Positions 15,554-25,288 are shown, numbered from the stretch's first letter. The stretch: 64,000 nt of DNA from Rhizobiaceae bacterium (GCA_023953845.1 JAMLJC010000001.1:1364001-1428000), one strand, 5' to 3'. Numbers and translations: made by a program. Notes: generated by a model from the sequence alone, not told the origin.

Positions 15554-18500
15554 CTATCGAAAATCCCGCGGCTTCACCCTGAGCCTGTCTATGTGCAGGT
15601 CGGGGATGTAGATGTCGCGAGCAGCGGGTCCTCTTGTTGGCACGCCGCGTGGATCGGGTGTGGGGCTGCCTGAGTGGAATTCGTCACCGCGGCCATGCGG
15701 AAGTGGGAAGGTGTTGTCCCTCTGCCCGATGTCGGCAAGCTCAGCGGACATGTCGGTGAGGTGGTGCGCCACGAGATGGACGACTTCGCCCTCCCGCTGA
15801 ATCCGTCCCCTAACCGCGAACATGGGCGCGCCCAGGATGATGCGGCGGTGCTTCTCGAAGACCTTCGGCCAGACCACCAGGTTGGCGATGTCGGTCTCAT
15901 CCTCCAGCGTGATGAACATGACGCCCTTTGCCGATCCGGGCCGTTGACGGACCAGCACGATACCTGCCGCTTCAAGCCAGCGCCGATCCCGAGCACTCAT
16001 TGCTTCATGGCAGGTGACGATGCCGCGCCTGGCCAGGTCCTGCCGCAGGAAGGAAACCGGGTGCCTGCGCAGGGAAAGCCCCGTGCGGCCATAGTCGGCG
16101 ACGACTTGGCAGCCTTCGGTCATCGGCTTCAGCGGCACGGTCGGTTCATCGAGTTCCGGCACCGTTGCGGCCTCGCGGGCGGACGCCGCTGCAAACAGCG
16201 GCAGCGGCTCGTCGCGTAGTCCTTTGACCTGCCAGAGCGCCTCCCGCCGTTCGAGGCCGAGCGACGGGCGGAAGGCGTCGGCATCGGCCAGCTGCTTCAA
16301 TGCAAGCGCGGGGACTCCGGCCCGGTGCCAAAGATCATCGACAGAGCCGTAGGGAGTGTCGGCGCGGGCGGCGACGATGGCGGCGGCGTGAGCGTTCGCC
16401 AGACCCTTGACCATCCGCATGCCGAGCCGGACAGCGAAGCGGCTGTCGTCATCGGTCGGCTCCAGCGTGCAGTCCCAGCGGGATGCGTTGACGCAGACCG
16501 GCTGCACGTCGACGCCATGCTCGATCGCGTCCCTGACGATCTGAGCCGGCGCGTAGAAACCCATCGGCTGGGAGTTGAGGAGTGCCGCGCAGAAGACATC
16601 CGGATGCCAGCACTTCAACCAGGCTGAGGCATAGGCGATCAGGGCAAAGGACGCCGCATGGCTTTCGGGGAAGCCATAGGAGCCGAATCCCTCCAGCTGG
16701 GAGAAGGTCTTCTCGGCAAACGCCTGGTCGTAGCCGCGGTCGACCATGCCCTGGATGAGCTTGGTCTTGAAGGCGCTGACCCCGCCCGTGAACTTGAAGG
16801 TGGCCATGCTCTTTCTGAGCATGTCGGCCTCTCCAGGCGTGAATCCGGCGCATTCGATTGCCACCCGCATCGCCTGTTCCTGGAAGAGCGGCACGCCGAG
16901 CGTCTTGCCGAGCACCTTCTCCAGTTCCGGCGTCGGATAGTGGACGGGTTCCAGCCCCTCGCGGCGGCGGAGATAGGGATGAACCATGTCGCCTTGGATC
17001 GGACCGGGTCGGACGATCGCCACTTGCACGACGAGATCGTAGTAGGTCCGGGGCTTCAGCCGCGGCAGCATGGACATCTGCGCCCGGCTCTCGATCTGGA
17101 AGGTGCCGAGCGTGTCGGCCTTCCTGATCATCGCATATGTGCGCGGGTCCTCGGCCGGAATGCTGGCGAGGTCGTAGTTGATCCCCTTGTGCTCGGCGAG
17201 CAGGTCCAACCCCTTCTTCATGCAGGTGAGCATGCCGAGCGCCAGCACATCGACCTTCATGAACTTCAAGGCGTCGATGTCATCCTTGTCCCATTCGATG
17301 ACCTGGCGGTCGGCCATGGCAGCCGGCTCAATGGGGACAAGGTCGTCGAGGCGGTCGCGCGTGAGCACGAATCCTCCGGGATGCTGCGACAGGTGCCGCG
17401 GCGCGCCCATCAGCTGCCGTGCGAGGTCCAGTGCCAGCCGGAGGCGGCGGTCAGCCATATTTAGGTTCAGTTCCCTGACGTGCTTTTCGCCGACGCCTTC
17501 CTCGGACCAGCCCCAGACTTGAGAAGAGAGCGTTCGGATCAGGTCTTCGGTTAACCCCAGAGCCTTGCCGACATCGCGCAGCGCACCCTTGGAGCGATAG
17601 CGGATGACGGTCGAGCAGAGCGCCGCTCGGTCCCTGCCATAGGTATCGAAAATCCACTGCATGACGATCTCACGCCGCTCATGCTCGAAGTCGACGTCGA
17701 TGTCGGGCGGTTCCCGACGCTCTTCCGAGACGAAGCGCTCGAACAGGAGATCGTTGCGGGCAGGATCGATCGAGGTGATGCCGAGCACGTAGCAGACGGC
17801 GGAGTTTGCCGCTGACCCGCGGCCTTGGCAGAGGATGTCCTTCGAGCGGGCGAAGCGGACGATCGAGTTGACGGTGAGGAAGTAAGGCGCATAGCCGAGC
17901 TTCTCGATCAGCTTCAGCTCGTGGTCGAGGGAGGTGCGGACATTGTCCGGGACGCCTTCCGGATAGCGCTGCTCAGCCCCTTCCCAGGTGAGCTTCTCCA
18001 GCGTCTGCTGTGGGGTCAGCGCGGGATCGTCGCGTTCCTCCGGATATTGATACTTAAGCTCGTCCAGAGAGAAGCGGCAGCGCTCGGCGATCTCGAGCGT
18101 TCGCGCGAGTGCCTCCGGATAGCGGGAGAAGAGGCGGTGCATCTCCTCGGCGGGCTTGAGGTAGCGGTCGGCATGACGCTCGCGCCGATCGCCAAGCTCG
18201 TCAATGGTGACGTTATGCCGGATGCAGGTCACTACGTCCTGCAGCATGCGTCGCCCCGCTTCGTGAAAGAGCACATCGTTGGTGACAACGGTGGGCACGC
18301 GCAGGGATGCGGCAAGTTCCGAGAGCTCGTGAAGCCGCAGCTGGTCGTTCGGCCGACGGCGGAGGGTCAGAGCCAGATAGGCTCGGTCGCCGAAGACATC
18401 ACGCAGGCGCCGCAGCCGCAAGGCGGTCTGCTCATCCGGCTCGTCCGGCACGAGAATGGCAACGAGTCCTTCGCCATAGGCGGCCACGTCCTCCCAGTGC

Positions 18501-18817
18501 AGGATACACTTGCCCTTGCCGCCCCGCTTTTTGCCGAGCGAGAGAAGCCGGCAGAGCCGCGAATAGGCGGCTCGGTCTGTTGGATAGACGAGAACCGACA
18601 TGCCATCGGCGAGATCAATGCGGCAGCCGACGACCAGCCTCACCCCGGCGGTCTTTGCTGCTTCATGGGCACGAACGATTCCCGCCAAGGAATTTCTGTC
18701 GACGATGCCAAGCGCGTCGATGCCGCAGGCTGCCGCCTGGGCGAACAGTTCCTCACAGGAGGATGCCCCGCGGAGAAAGCTGAAGTGGCTGGTTACCTGT
18801 AGCTCGGCGTACCGCAC
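15554..18817 (-). CDS. dnaE2: Error-prone DNA polymerase DnaE2 (ImuC)
   Basis: The 1087-aa C-family polymerase has an N-terminal PHP domain (VTSHFSFLRGASSCEELF) and the polymerase core with RGSAANSAVCYVLGIT and PPDIDVDFEHERRE, which carries the catalytic aspartates. PHPGG-like QHPGGFVLTRDR and a C-terminal OB-fold region (MFITLEDETDIANLVVWP) follow. It starts with GTG at 18817. It performs mutagenic translesion synthesis together with ImuA and ImuB. A perfect LexA box lies 28 bases upstream. In many alphaproteobacteria it is contiguous with imuA-imuB; here imuB lies about 14 kb away on the same strand. Confidence 0.96.
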   Translation of the reverse strand: MRYAELQVTSHFSFLRGASSCEELFAQAAACGIDALGIVDRNSLAGIVRAHEAAKTAGVRLVVGCRIDLADGMSVLVYPTDRAAYSRLCRLLSLGKKRGGKGKCILHWEDVAAYGEGLVAILVPDEPDEQTALRLRRLRDVFGDRAYLALTLRRRPNDQLRLHELSELAASLRVPTVVTNDVLFHEAGRRMLQDVVTCIRHNVTIDELGDRRERHADRYLKPAEEMHRLFSRYPEALARTLEIAERCRFSLDELKYQYPEERDDPALTPQQTLEKLTWEGAEQRYPEGVPDNVRTSLDHELKLIEKLGYAPYFLTVNSIVRFARSKDILCQGRGSAANSAVCYVLGITSIDPARNDLLFERFVSEERREPPDIDVDFEHERREIVMQWIFDTYGRDRAALCSTVIRYRSKGALRDVGKALGLTEDLIRTLSSQVWGWSEEGVGEKHVRELNLNMADRRLRLALDLARQLMGAPRHLSQHPGGFVLTRDRLDDLVPIEPAAMADRQVIEWDKDDIDALKFMKVDVLALGMLTCMKKGLDLLAEHKGINYDLASIPAEDPRTYAMIRKADTLGTFQIESRAQMSMLPRLKPRTYYDLVVQVAIVRPGPIQGDMVHPYLRRREGLEPVHYPTPELEKVLGKTLGVPLFQEQAMRVAIECAGFTPGEADMLRKSMATFKFTGGVSAFKTKLIQGMVDRGYDQAFAEKTFSQLEGFGSYGFPESHAASFALIAYASAWLKCWHPDVFCAALLNSQPMGFYAPAQIVRDAIEHGVDVQPVCVNASRWDCTLEPTDDDSRFAVRLGMRMVKGLANAHAAAIVAARADTPYGSVDDLWHRAGVPALALKQLADADAFRPSLGLERREALWQVKGLRDEPLPLFAAASAREAATVPELDEPTVPLKPMTEGCQVVADYGRTGLSLRRHPVSFLRQDLARRGIVTCHEAMSARDRRWLEAAGIVLVRQRPGSAKGVMFITLEDETDIANLVVWPKVFEKHRRIILGAPMFAVRGRIQREGEVVHLVAHHLTDMSAELADIGQRDNTFPLPHGRGDEFHSGSPTPDPRGVPTRGPAARDIYIPDLHIDRLRVKPRDFR

Positions 18818-18844
18818 GGAGTGCTATCCCTGAAACTGCAGCAT

Positions 18845-18859
18845 GTTCCTATTTCGTTC
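18845..18859 (-). promoter_or_regulatory. LexA (SOS) box of dnaE2
   Basis: GTTCCTATTTCGTTC matches the alphaproteobacterial LexA consensus GTTC-N7-GTTC exactly. It lies 28 bases upstream of the dnaE2 start. The same 15 bases and a few flanking ones (18 in all) recur upstream of imuA. Confidence 0.88.
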
Positions 18860-18991
18860 TAGGCTGAATGTCGACGGATCACGGCTATCGGTGTGGCTGC
18901 GTAGGGGTGGATTCCTGACCGACCGCTTCTGGGCGGCGCAGTCGGGAAAGCAGCCATTCGGGCGGTGCCACACCTCGACAGCAATGCACCC

Positions 18992-20386
18992 TCAATCGCG
19001 GCCATCGCCCTCCGGCATACGGCCCGTCACGCCCCACCTCGAAGCAACCAGAGCGATGCCAGCGAGTAAGGCGCCAACAGCAAATGTCAGTTGCAAGCCT
19101 GCGTCGCTCCCTTGACCCAGAACGGGCAGCACTCCCTGGGAGCCGAGGACGAACAATGTCCCCATCGTGGACGCGCCGGAGATGAGTCCGACATTCCGGC
19201 CGAGGGAGAGAAGACCCGATGTCACACCGCGCTGTTCCTTTGTAGTGCCGTTCATCACACTTGTGTTGTTTCCGGCCTGGAACAGGCCATATCCGGCGGT
19301 GATGGTAACAAGGCTGAGAATGTAGCCCGACGTTCCCAACATTTCAGGTAGAACAAGCATCAGCAACGATCCGCCGGCGACCGCGATGAGACCTCCATTG
19401 ACGACCCTTGTTGCACCCGCTCGATCGACAAGCCGTCCGGCAGGAACGCCGACGAGGGCTGCCACGACCGGGCCGACCGACATCACCAGACCGATAGCCA
19501 AAGCATCGAGTTGGAGTACGTCCGACAGGTAAAAGGGAGCAATGACGAGCGTCGCCATCATGATCGAGGACACGAGCGCCAGCGAGATGATGCCGGCACT
19601 GAGGCTCCTGCGGCTGAACAGGTCCAGCCGGACCAGGGGCGAAGTGACCTTCGATTGGACGATAAGGAAGGCGATGAAGCCGCCGATCGCCAGCCCGATG
19701 AGCATCATGGCCGACTGGATACCGCCCTGCATCGTGGCAGCGAGTGCATAGGCGCTCAGGCTGAACGCCAGCAGAACCATTCCGGTGACATCGAGCGACG
19801 CCGGCTGCCTCGATAGAGCCTCGGCAGGAAGCACCTGACGTGCCAGCCCCCAGCTTGCCGCTCCCGCTGCTGCCATGAAGGCGAAGATCGCGTGCCAGCC
19901 CATGGCCGAGATCAGGAGGCCTCCCAAAGATGGTCCCAGCGCCGTTCCCGCGGCTGACATGGTGCCGAGGAGCCCCATCGCTCTCCCCGTCCGCTCCGCC
20001 GGTACCAGGTCTCCGACCATCGCAACAGCCAGCGCCATCATGATGGCTGCGCCCAGCCCCTGCATTGCCCTCGTCATAACCAGCATCCAGAGCTGGGAGG
20101 CGAAGGCGCCAAGAAGGGCAGCCGCAGAGAAGACGACCATGCCGAGAAGGAGCAGGCGTCGACGCCCGAACATGTCGCCCAGTCGCCCGGCGGTCACTAT
20201 GGTGGTGGTGACGGCAAGGAGATAGGCAATGACGACCCACTGCACATCCTGGGGCGTCGCCATAAAGGATTCGGCGAAGGCCGGAAGCGCCACATTGGCG
20301 ATGCTGGTTCCTAGTGAGGGAAGTGCCATCGCCAGCGACAGGGCAGTGAGCTGCCAGGCGGGATTCTGATGCTTCAAGGGGGACAT
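18992..20386 (-). CDS. MFS drug-efflux-type transporter (EmrB/QacA-like)
   Basis: The 464-aa polytopic membrane protein has about 14 hydrophobic spans. It shows the MFS loop motif GRLGDMFGRRRLLL near residue 67 and a motif-C-like stretch in span 5 (GTALGPSLGGLL), as in H+-coupled antiporters of the DHA2 family. It probably exports a toxic compound. It is followed upstream, 6 bases away on the same strand, by a DUF2798 gene, and a LysR regulator is divergent, so the two may be regulated by that LysR protein. The substrate is unknown. Confidence 0.88.
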   Translation of the reverse strand: MSPLKHQNPAWQLTALSLAMALPSLGTSIANVALPAFAESFMATPQDVQWVVIAYLLAVTTTIVTAGRLGDMFGRRRLLLLGMVVFSAAALLGAFASQLWMLVMTRAMQGLGAAIMMALAVAMVGDLVPAERTGRAMGLLGTMSAAGTALGPSLGGLLISAMGWHAIFAFMAAAGAASWGLARQVLPAEALSRQPASLDVTGMVLLAFSLSAYALAATMQGGIQSAMMLIGLAIGGFIAFLIVQSKVTSPLVRLDLFSRRSLSAGIISLALVSSIMMATLVIAPFYLSDVLQLDALAIGLVMSVGPVVAALVGVPAGRLVDRAGATRVVNGGLIAVAGGSLLMLVLPEMLGTSGYILSLVTITAGYGLFQAGNNTSVMNGTTKEQRGVTSGLLSLGRNVGLISGASTMGTLFVLGSQGVLPVLGQGSDAGLQLTFAVGALLAGIALVASRWGVTGRMPEGDGRD

Positions 20387-20392
20387 GGCAGG

Positions 20393-20632
20393 TCAACGGG
20401 AGCCTGCGGCCGGCGCCGCCAGAAGAAAGCCAATTAGCCGGCGCGTGACGGGCGCCACGACCCGGACGACGGGGAACGCGATCATCCAAGATGGCAGCCA
20501 GGAGCCAATCCAGAGGCTGGCGAATCCTTCAACCAGTCCGGCGCTGCGATAGGTGGCGATGCCGGAGACGATGAGGGACATCAGGCCCGAGAGGACGAAG
20601 CCGAAGGCGACAGGTGCGAGACGGGAAGGCAT
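20393..20632 (-). CDS. DUF2798 family small membrane protein
   Basis: The 79-aa protein has two hydrophobic spans (APVAFGFVLSGLMSLIVSG and WIGSWLPSWMIAFPVVRVV) and conserved SWLPSWMIAFP, typical of DUF2798. Its stop lies 6 bases before the MFS start, so the two are co-transcribed. The function of the family is unknown. Confidence 0.8.
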   Translation of the reverse strand: MPSRLAPVAFGFVLSGLMSLIVSGIATYRSAGLVEGFASLWIGSWLPSWMIAFPVVRVVAPVTRRLIGFLLAAPAAGSR

Positions 20633-20752
20633 TTAAGTTCTCCAATGAGAAAATCCTGTCCGTCAGCTAGTCCTTCGCGATATGCTGCGGAACGCGCAGC
20701 AATTGCATCTAGTCCGTGCACGGCGCGCCATGTGTCCGCCAGAGGGCGCCCG

Positions 20753-21661
20753 ATGCCTGATCTCAACCTGCTTGTGACGCTGGACGTTCTGCTTGCCGAG
20801 GGCAGTGTGGCCGCCGCCGCACGGCGCCTACGTCTCAGTCCTTCGGCAATGAGCCGGACGCTGGCGCGTCTTCGGGAGGCAACTGGAGATCCGCTGCTGG
20901 TGCGGGCTGGCCGCGGCCTGGTGCCGACGCCTCGCGCGGTAGAACTGCGCAGCCAGGTCGGCCCCCTGGTCGATGCGGCCAATGCGGTGCTTCGTCCGGC
21001 GGCGAAGCTCGACCTTGCCACCCTCCACCGCCGCTTCACGTTGAGGACGAGCGAGGGCTTCGCCGAAACCTTCGGTCCGAAGCTTCTCGCGATGCTGTCC
21101 GAGCAGGCGCCGCACGTCACGCTGCAGTTCATCGGAAAGCCCGACAAGGATTCGGCACCGCTTCGCGAAGGCGAGGTGGATGTCGAAACCGGTGTAATCG
21201 ATGCCGCAACGGCGCCCGAGCTGCGCGCCGTTCCCCTCTTCGAGGACCGATGGGTCGGGGTTGTGCGCGAGGGGCATCCGCTGGCGTCGGGCAAGATCAG
21301 CGGCGACACGTATGCCGCTGCCGATCATGTGGTCGTGCTTCGGCGCGGCCTTCACAGCGAGGACATCGAAGCGGCCGTCTATACGGCCGGCCGTGAGCGA
21401 CGTGTCGCAGTGATCGTCAACGGCTTCTCCACCGCCCTTTCGCTGGTGCGGCAGACGGAGCTGGTCGCCACCGTGCCGGAGCGCCATACGGAAGGGCTCC
21501 GGAAGGGGATGCACAGTTTCGTCCTGCCCTTGGATCTCGCACGCTTTACTGTCTCAATGCTGTGGCACCCGCGCATGGACGGCGACCTGGCGCATCGCTG
21601 GCTCCGATCCTGCCTGAAGGCGGTCTGCTCCGGATCATCGATGCGCCGCGCCACCAGCTGA
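20753..21661 (+). CDS. LysR-family transcriptional regulator
   Basis: ATG at 20753, with GAGGG 8 bases upstream, gives 302 aa; the 36 upstream in-frame codons look non-coding. Residues 1-60 form the winged HTH (LNLLVTLDVLLAEGSVAAAARRLRLSPS in two stretches, ending SAMSRTLARLRE). A periplasmic-binding-protein-like effector domain follows. It is divergent from the DUF2798-MFS pair, the usual arrangement for LysR control of the neighbour, and it may also control the oxidoreductase downstream. The inducer is unknown. Confidence 0.9.
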   Translation: MPDLNLLVTLDVLLAEGSVAAAARRLRLSPSAMSRTLARLREATGDPLLVRAGRGLVPTPRAVELRSQVGPLVDAANAVLRPAAKLDLATLHRRFTLRTSEGFAETFGPKLLAMLSEQAPHVTLQFIGKPDKDSAPLREGEVDVETGVIDAATAPELRAVPLFEDRWVGVVREGHPLASGKISGDTYAAADHVVVLRRGLHSEDIEAAVYTAGRERRVAVIVNGFSTALSLVRQTELVATVPERHTEGLRKGMHSFVLPLDLARFTVSMLWHPRMDGDLAHRWLRSCLKAVCSGSSMRRATS

Positions 21662-21768
21662 CGTTGCGTTTGACGCACGGATCGAGTGCAGACGGCGCGC
21701 CTTCCGCTGCTGCGCCGTGTGGCCCTAAATTTCGCCACCATGACCCCTGAGCCTTCGGAGAAACCCAG

Positions 21769-22785
21769 ATGATGACCGCTGAGGCGACATCCAGTCAGCT
21801 GCCGCCGACCATGCGGGCGGCGGTCATCGATCGGTTCGGCGGCCCCGACGTTGTAGCCGTCCAGTCAGTGCCGGCGCCACGCTTCGGGGTCAACGACGTT
21901 CTCGTGCGGGTTCATGCTTCAACAGTGAGTGCGGCGGACCACCGCCTGAGAGCTCGAGACCTCCCGAAGGGAATGAGTTTGCTCGCGATGCCTGTCGTGG
22001 GATGGCGACGGCCACGTCGACGAATCCTTGGCATGGATTTCGCAGGAAAGGTCGAAAGGGTCGGACCGGGTGTCACGCTCTTCCACCCTGGTGACGATGT
22101 TGTTGGCGTGACTGGAAGCGCCTTCGGCGGGCACGCCGAATATCTCTCAATCCCAGAGACAGCCGCCATTTGCAGGAAGCCGGCCAACCTCCCCCCGGCG
22201 GATGCGGTGGCCCTGATGTTCGGTGGTCACACGATGAGCGAGGTCGTGCGGCGGCGTGCAATCAGCCGAGGCGACAAGGTTCTGGTCAATGGTGCGTCAG
22301 GTGCCGTCGGAAGTACGGCAGTGCAAGCCGCCAAGCACTTCGGTGCGACAGTCACAGCCGTGACGAGCGCGCGAAACGAAGACTTCGTTCGTGAACTCGG
22401 AGCCGACCATGTGATCGATTATCAGCGGCAGGATTTCGCCACCTTGGGCCGTAACTACGACCTGGTCATCGACTGCGTCGGCAACGCTCCCTTCAGCCGA
22501 GCCATGCGCTGCCTGGAGCCGGGCGGCACACTCGTGCTCGTCGCGGTGAGCGGCTTGCAGGACATCCTGCTCGCACGGCGAAATTCCCGCCGCTCAGGCA
22601 TCGATGTCATCCCGATCAACTTCAAGGCATCCAAAGCGGATGTGCGTTTTGCACTTGAGCTATTCGAGGCCGGTACACTGAGGCCGGTTCGCGGCACCAC
22701 CTATCGCCTCGAGGAAATACAGCGTGCACACGCGCACGTCGATGAAGGACGCAAGAGAGGCGCCGCCGTGCTGGTCCTCGAATAG
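21769..22785 (+). CDS. NAD(P)-dependent alcohol dehydrogenase/quinone oxidoreductase (MDR family)
   Basis: The 338-aa product has the MDR GroES-like N-terminus and a Rossmann domain with VLVNGASGAVGSTAVQAAKHFGA (NADPH-binding AxGxVG, about residues 180-200). The zinc ligands of classical alcohol dehydrogenases are not obvious, so the zinc-free quinone oxidoreductase/enoyl reductase type is more likely. The start is supported by GGAGAAACC upstream; ATG at 21772 is equally possible. It follows the LysR gene in the same direction. The substrate is unknown. Confidence 0.85.
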   Translation: MMTAEATSSQLPPTMRAAVIDRFGGPDVVAVQSVPAPRFGVNDVLVRVHASTVSAADHRLRARDLPKGMSLLAMPVVGWRRPRRRILGMDFAGKVERVGPGVTLFHPGDDVVGVTGSAFGGHAEYLSIPETAAICRKPANLPPADAVALMFGGHTMSEVVRRRAISRGDKVLVNGASGAVGSTAVQAAKHFGATVTAVTSARNEDFVRELGADHVIDYQRQDFATLGRNYDLVIDCVGNAPFSRAMRCLEPGGTLVLVAVSGLQDILLARRNSRRSGIDVIPINFKASKADVRFALELFEAGTLRPVRGTTYRLEEIQRAHAHVDEGRKRGAAVLVLE

Positions 22786-22843
22786 CTATTCCCCTGACAA
22801 GCCACGCAATTTCCACGAGGAGTATCATGAGCACGATCGCTAC

Positions 22844-23332
22844 ATGTATCCGAATACAACAGGTCTCCCTGTCAGATCATTCCGACTTCGAGGTGGTATC
22901 GGGTTCCGTCCAGAAGCCTACAGATCACTCGTGCGGGTCAGCGCTATATACGATCTTGTCGTGACCACGCCGTTCATGTCGCCCTGGACCTTCACCATCA
23001 CCCTTGGGGCAATCCAGTACCTTCACGATGTAGTTGGCTTGCCGGGTGGGCTTCCGGCCTTCGAGTCGACGCACCTGCTCTTTGGCGGGTTGATGGGTTC
23101 CGTCGTCGTGGTCTGGTCGCTCGTTAGACTGCACCTTGGTTTACCCGTCTTGGGTCGTTACGACGCCGTCGCCCGGATGCTGTTCGCTCTTTGGCAGATC
23201 TACGTGGTCGCGAACGGGGGAACACCGATCATTCTGATCTTTACCGTCTTCGAGGTGGCTTTCGGCATCCTGCAGGCGATGCCGATCAAAAGGGAGCGTT
23301 CGCCGGAAATCGGGGGCTCCGTTCCAAGGTAA
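22844..23332 (+). CDS. Small integral membrane protein, unknown function
   Basis: About 162 aa in the coding frame, with hydrophobic spans around VSAIYDLVVTTPFMSPW, LLFGGLMGSVVVVWSLV, MLFALWQIYVVANGG and IILIFTVFEVAFGIL. The start is unclear. A good ribosome-binding site (GAGGAG) precedes an ATG at 22827, but that ATG is in another frame and reaches a stop at about 22968. ATG 22844 is in the conserved-looking frame but lacks a good site. Either translation starts weakly at 22844 or a frameshift separates the true start from the body. The family is not recognised. Confidence 0.55.
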   Translation: MYPNTTGLPVRSFRLRGGIGFRPEAYRSLVRVSAIYDLVVTTPFMSPWTFTITLGAIQYLHDVVGLPGGLPAFESTHLLFGGLMGSVVVVWSLVRLHLGLPVLGRYDAVARMLFALWQIYVVANGGTPIILIFTVFEVAFGILQAMPIKRERSPEIGGSVPR

Positions 23333-23482
23333 CTCTGGCGCCTGTCTAGCTTGCGGGACTCGGGGAGAATTCCCGACTGTCCAGGTCGCCCCTTCGTCCA
23401 GATGTGAGAAGGAAGTCATCTACAATGGTAGAGACGGATGTATCATCTCTTCGAGCCCCGGAACGGCTAGACCGGACCGATA

Positions 23483-23941
23483 TCATAGCTGTTCCGCCCT
23501 TCGCTTGAGCCGCACCAGGGCGTGCGGCCTGCCCATGTCGTCCAGCGGTTTCTCGCCGACTTCGCGGAAACCGAGCGAACCGTAGAACGCGAGCGCCCGC
23601 GGGTTTTCCCGGTACACTTCCACCTCTAGTTCGCCCTTTCGGCTGGCAGCGTCTTTCACGAGCTGCTTGCCGATGCCGAGGCGGTGGAACTGAGGCGAAA
23701 CGAATAGGCCGCCGATGAAGCCGTCGAGTAACGCGATGAAACCGACAGCCTCCCCATCATTGTCGGCGACGGTGATCTCGGCCATGGGCATGTAGCGTTC
23801 CCGAACGACCTCCTCGTCAGACCGGATCTGGTCAAGACCAAGGAAGGCATGCGCGTTCTCTGATGCCGACCGCCAGATGGCGAGGCAGCGCTCCAGGTCG
23901 AGGGAGGCTTCGTAAGGGCGGAGACGGAGGGAAGTCGTCAC
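23483..23941 (-). CDS. GNAT-family N-acetyltransferase
   Basis: The 152-aa product contains the GNAT core: GLFVSPQFHRLGIGKQLV (acetyl-CoA-binding Q/RxxGxG/A, about residues 92-109) and the C-terminal NPRALAFYGSLGFREVGE. It starts 4 bases after the stop of the methyltransferase gene, so both are in one leftward operon. The acceptor substrate cannot be told. Confidence 0.88.
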   Translation of the reverse strand: MTTSLRLRPYEASLDLERCLAIWRSASENAHAFLGLDQIRSDEEVVRERYMPMAEITVADNDGEAVGFIALLDGFIGGLFVSPQFHRLGIGKQLVKDAASRKGELEVEVYRENPRALAFYGSLGFREVGEKPLDDMGRPHALVRLKRRAEQL

Positions 23942-23945
23942 GGTG

Positions 23946-24920
23946 CTATGCTTTCCTGATTACGACGGAGGAGGTCAGGTGTTTAGCGAAGGATGGGCCG
24001 AGGCGAGACAGCGGCTCTGTCCGGACGAGCCATCTGCTATCAGGCAGGAGCGGCTCCAGGAATGGAAGGCCCGGCGCGTAGGCGAAGCATCCGCCGGGCT
24101 TCAGCGATTCGAGGATGCGCATGTAGGTCTGTGCGTAGGCTTTCGCCTGCGCCCCTGACCTCAGATGGGCGTGCGTAAAATGGAGGCTGAAGGACTGGTG
24201 GGCTATCACGGTTCCCCAGGCGCCGCGAGCGAGGGGCGCTTCAAACCAGCTCCCCCTGAAGATGCCGTCCGACTCCGTGGCGTTCTGGTCGATGCCGTAA
24301 ACATCCCGGCGTCCCATGCCGCGGAGATGGCTCACCAGCCGCCCATCCGGACCGCAGCCGAGGTCAAGCACCGGGCCGGCCAATCGGTCGGGATCGAGGC
24401 CGAGGACCTGGAGCTGCACGGCCGTTGAATAGGTTGCGCAGACGGGAGTATCCGACTCATCCAGCACCCGGGCGAGAGCGCCTGCTTCATCAAGCGTGTC
24501 CCGGATGAGCAGGCACAGGCGGTCGTGATGTCGCGACACAGCCGCCGCTGATTCCGCTGCTGCCGCTTGGTCGGGAGTGTCTTCCAAGAGCCCCAGGTGG
24601 AACTCGTCCAGGAACCGCGAATAGAGCCTCGTGATCTCCGACTGCCGTCCGGTATCCAGATGAAGGTACTGGTATTCCCGTGTGAGATACGCCACCAGTC
24701 CGCGTGACATGTGCGCCGCCAATTGGAGGCGGCTCCGTGCGCCCTGCATCTCCGTCGCGAGAAGCCGCCTCCGCGCGCGGATTCTGCGGCCCATCCGCGG
24801 CGAGAGGCCGCGCAGGGCAGGAGAGGCTGCGGCGATGTCACGGATGCGGATCGAGCTAACATCCCTGAGACGCAGTCGCAACAGACCGAGCGAAGCGGGC
24901 ATGGCCATATCAGCCGTCAC
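23946..24920 (-). CDS. SAM-dependent methyltransferase-like protein
   Basis: The frame is open far upstream, but it overlaps the coiled-coil gene there. GTG at 24920 overlaps that gene's stop (GTGA) and has GGAG 8 bases before it, giving 324 aa. The N-terminal 150 residues are helical and charged. The C-terminal half has the Rossmann SAM motif GPVLDLGCGPDGRL and later GGCFAYAPGLPFLEPLLP. It lies between the DUF2786-like/coiled-coil gene and a GNAT gene, all closely spaced. The substrate is unknown; a modification of a peptide or small molecule with the neighbouring acetyltransferase is a guess. Confidence 0.65.
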   Translation of the reverse strand: MTADMAMPASLGLLRLRLRDVSSIRIRDIAAASPALRGLSPRMGRRIRARRRLLATEMQGARSRLQLAAHMSRGLVAYLTREYQYLHLDTGRQSEITRLYSRFLDEFHLGLLEDTPDQAAAAESAAAVSRHHDRLCLLIRDTLDEAGALARVLDESDTPVCATYSTAVQLQVLGLDPDRLAGPVLDLGCGPDGRLVSHLRGMGRRDVYGIDQNATESDGIFRGSWFEAPLARGAWGTVIAHQSFSLHFTHAHLRSGAQAKAYAQTYMRILESLKPGGCFAYAPGLPFLEPLLPDSRWLVRTEPLSRLGPSFAKHLTSSVVIRKA

Positions 24921-25288
24921 GACTGATACTCCGGCGCCTGTTGCGTCTCCCCGTACCTTGCCCGCCGCTCCTGTGCAGTGAGGTTCGAGAGGCGGTTCCT
25001 CAAGGACGCGATCTCCTTTCGGAGCAGGTCGTTCTCCGTCCGCAACTGCCGGATCCGGGATTCGGCCGCCCGGGCATGATCGACCCCGAGTTCGTGCCGG
25101 GTGACAATGGCATTCGGCGAGGCGCTTCTCCGGGGCGCCGGGTCGGTTCCGATCAAACCCCACCAGGACGTCCCCATGCTCTTCACCAGCCGATCGGCTG
25201 CGAGCGCGGCCGCCGCCCGTTCCCCTGCGTGATCGGAGCCCAGCATTCCAAGTATCCGGTTGAGCTTGATCAGGTCGGAATATCTCAT
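24917..25288 (-). CDS. Small protein with DUF2786-like N-terminus and coiled coil
   Basis: The 123-aa product begins MRYSDLIKLNRILGMLGSD with AAAALAADRLVK, similar in pattern to the start of DUF2786 proteins. It ends in a heptad-rich stretch (RQLRTENDLLRKEIASLRNRLSNL). Its ATG overlaps the stop of the cytochrome c peroxidase gene (ATGA), and its stop overlaps the methyltransferase GTG, so the three genes are translationally coupled. The function is unknown. Confidence 0.65.
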   Translation of the reverse strand: MRYSDLIKLNRILGMLGSDHAGERAAAALAADRLVKSMGTSWWGLIGTDPAPRRSASPNAIVTRHELGVDHARAAESRIRQLRTENDLLRKEIASLRNRLSNLTAQERRARYGETQQAPEYQS

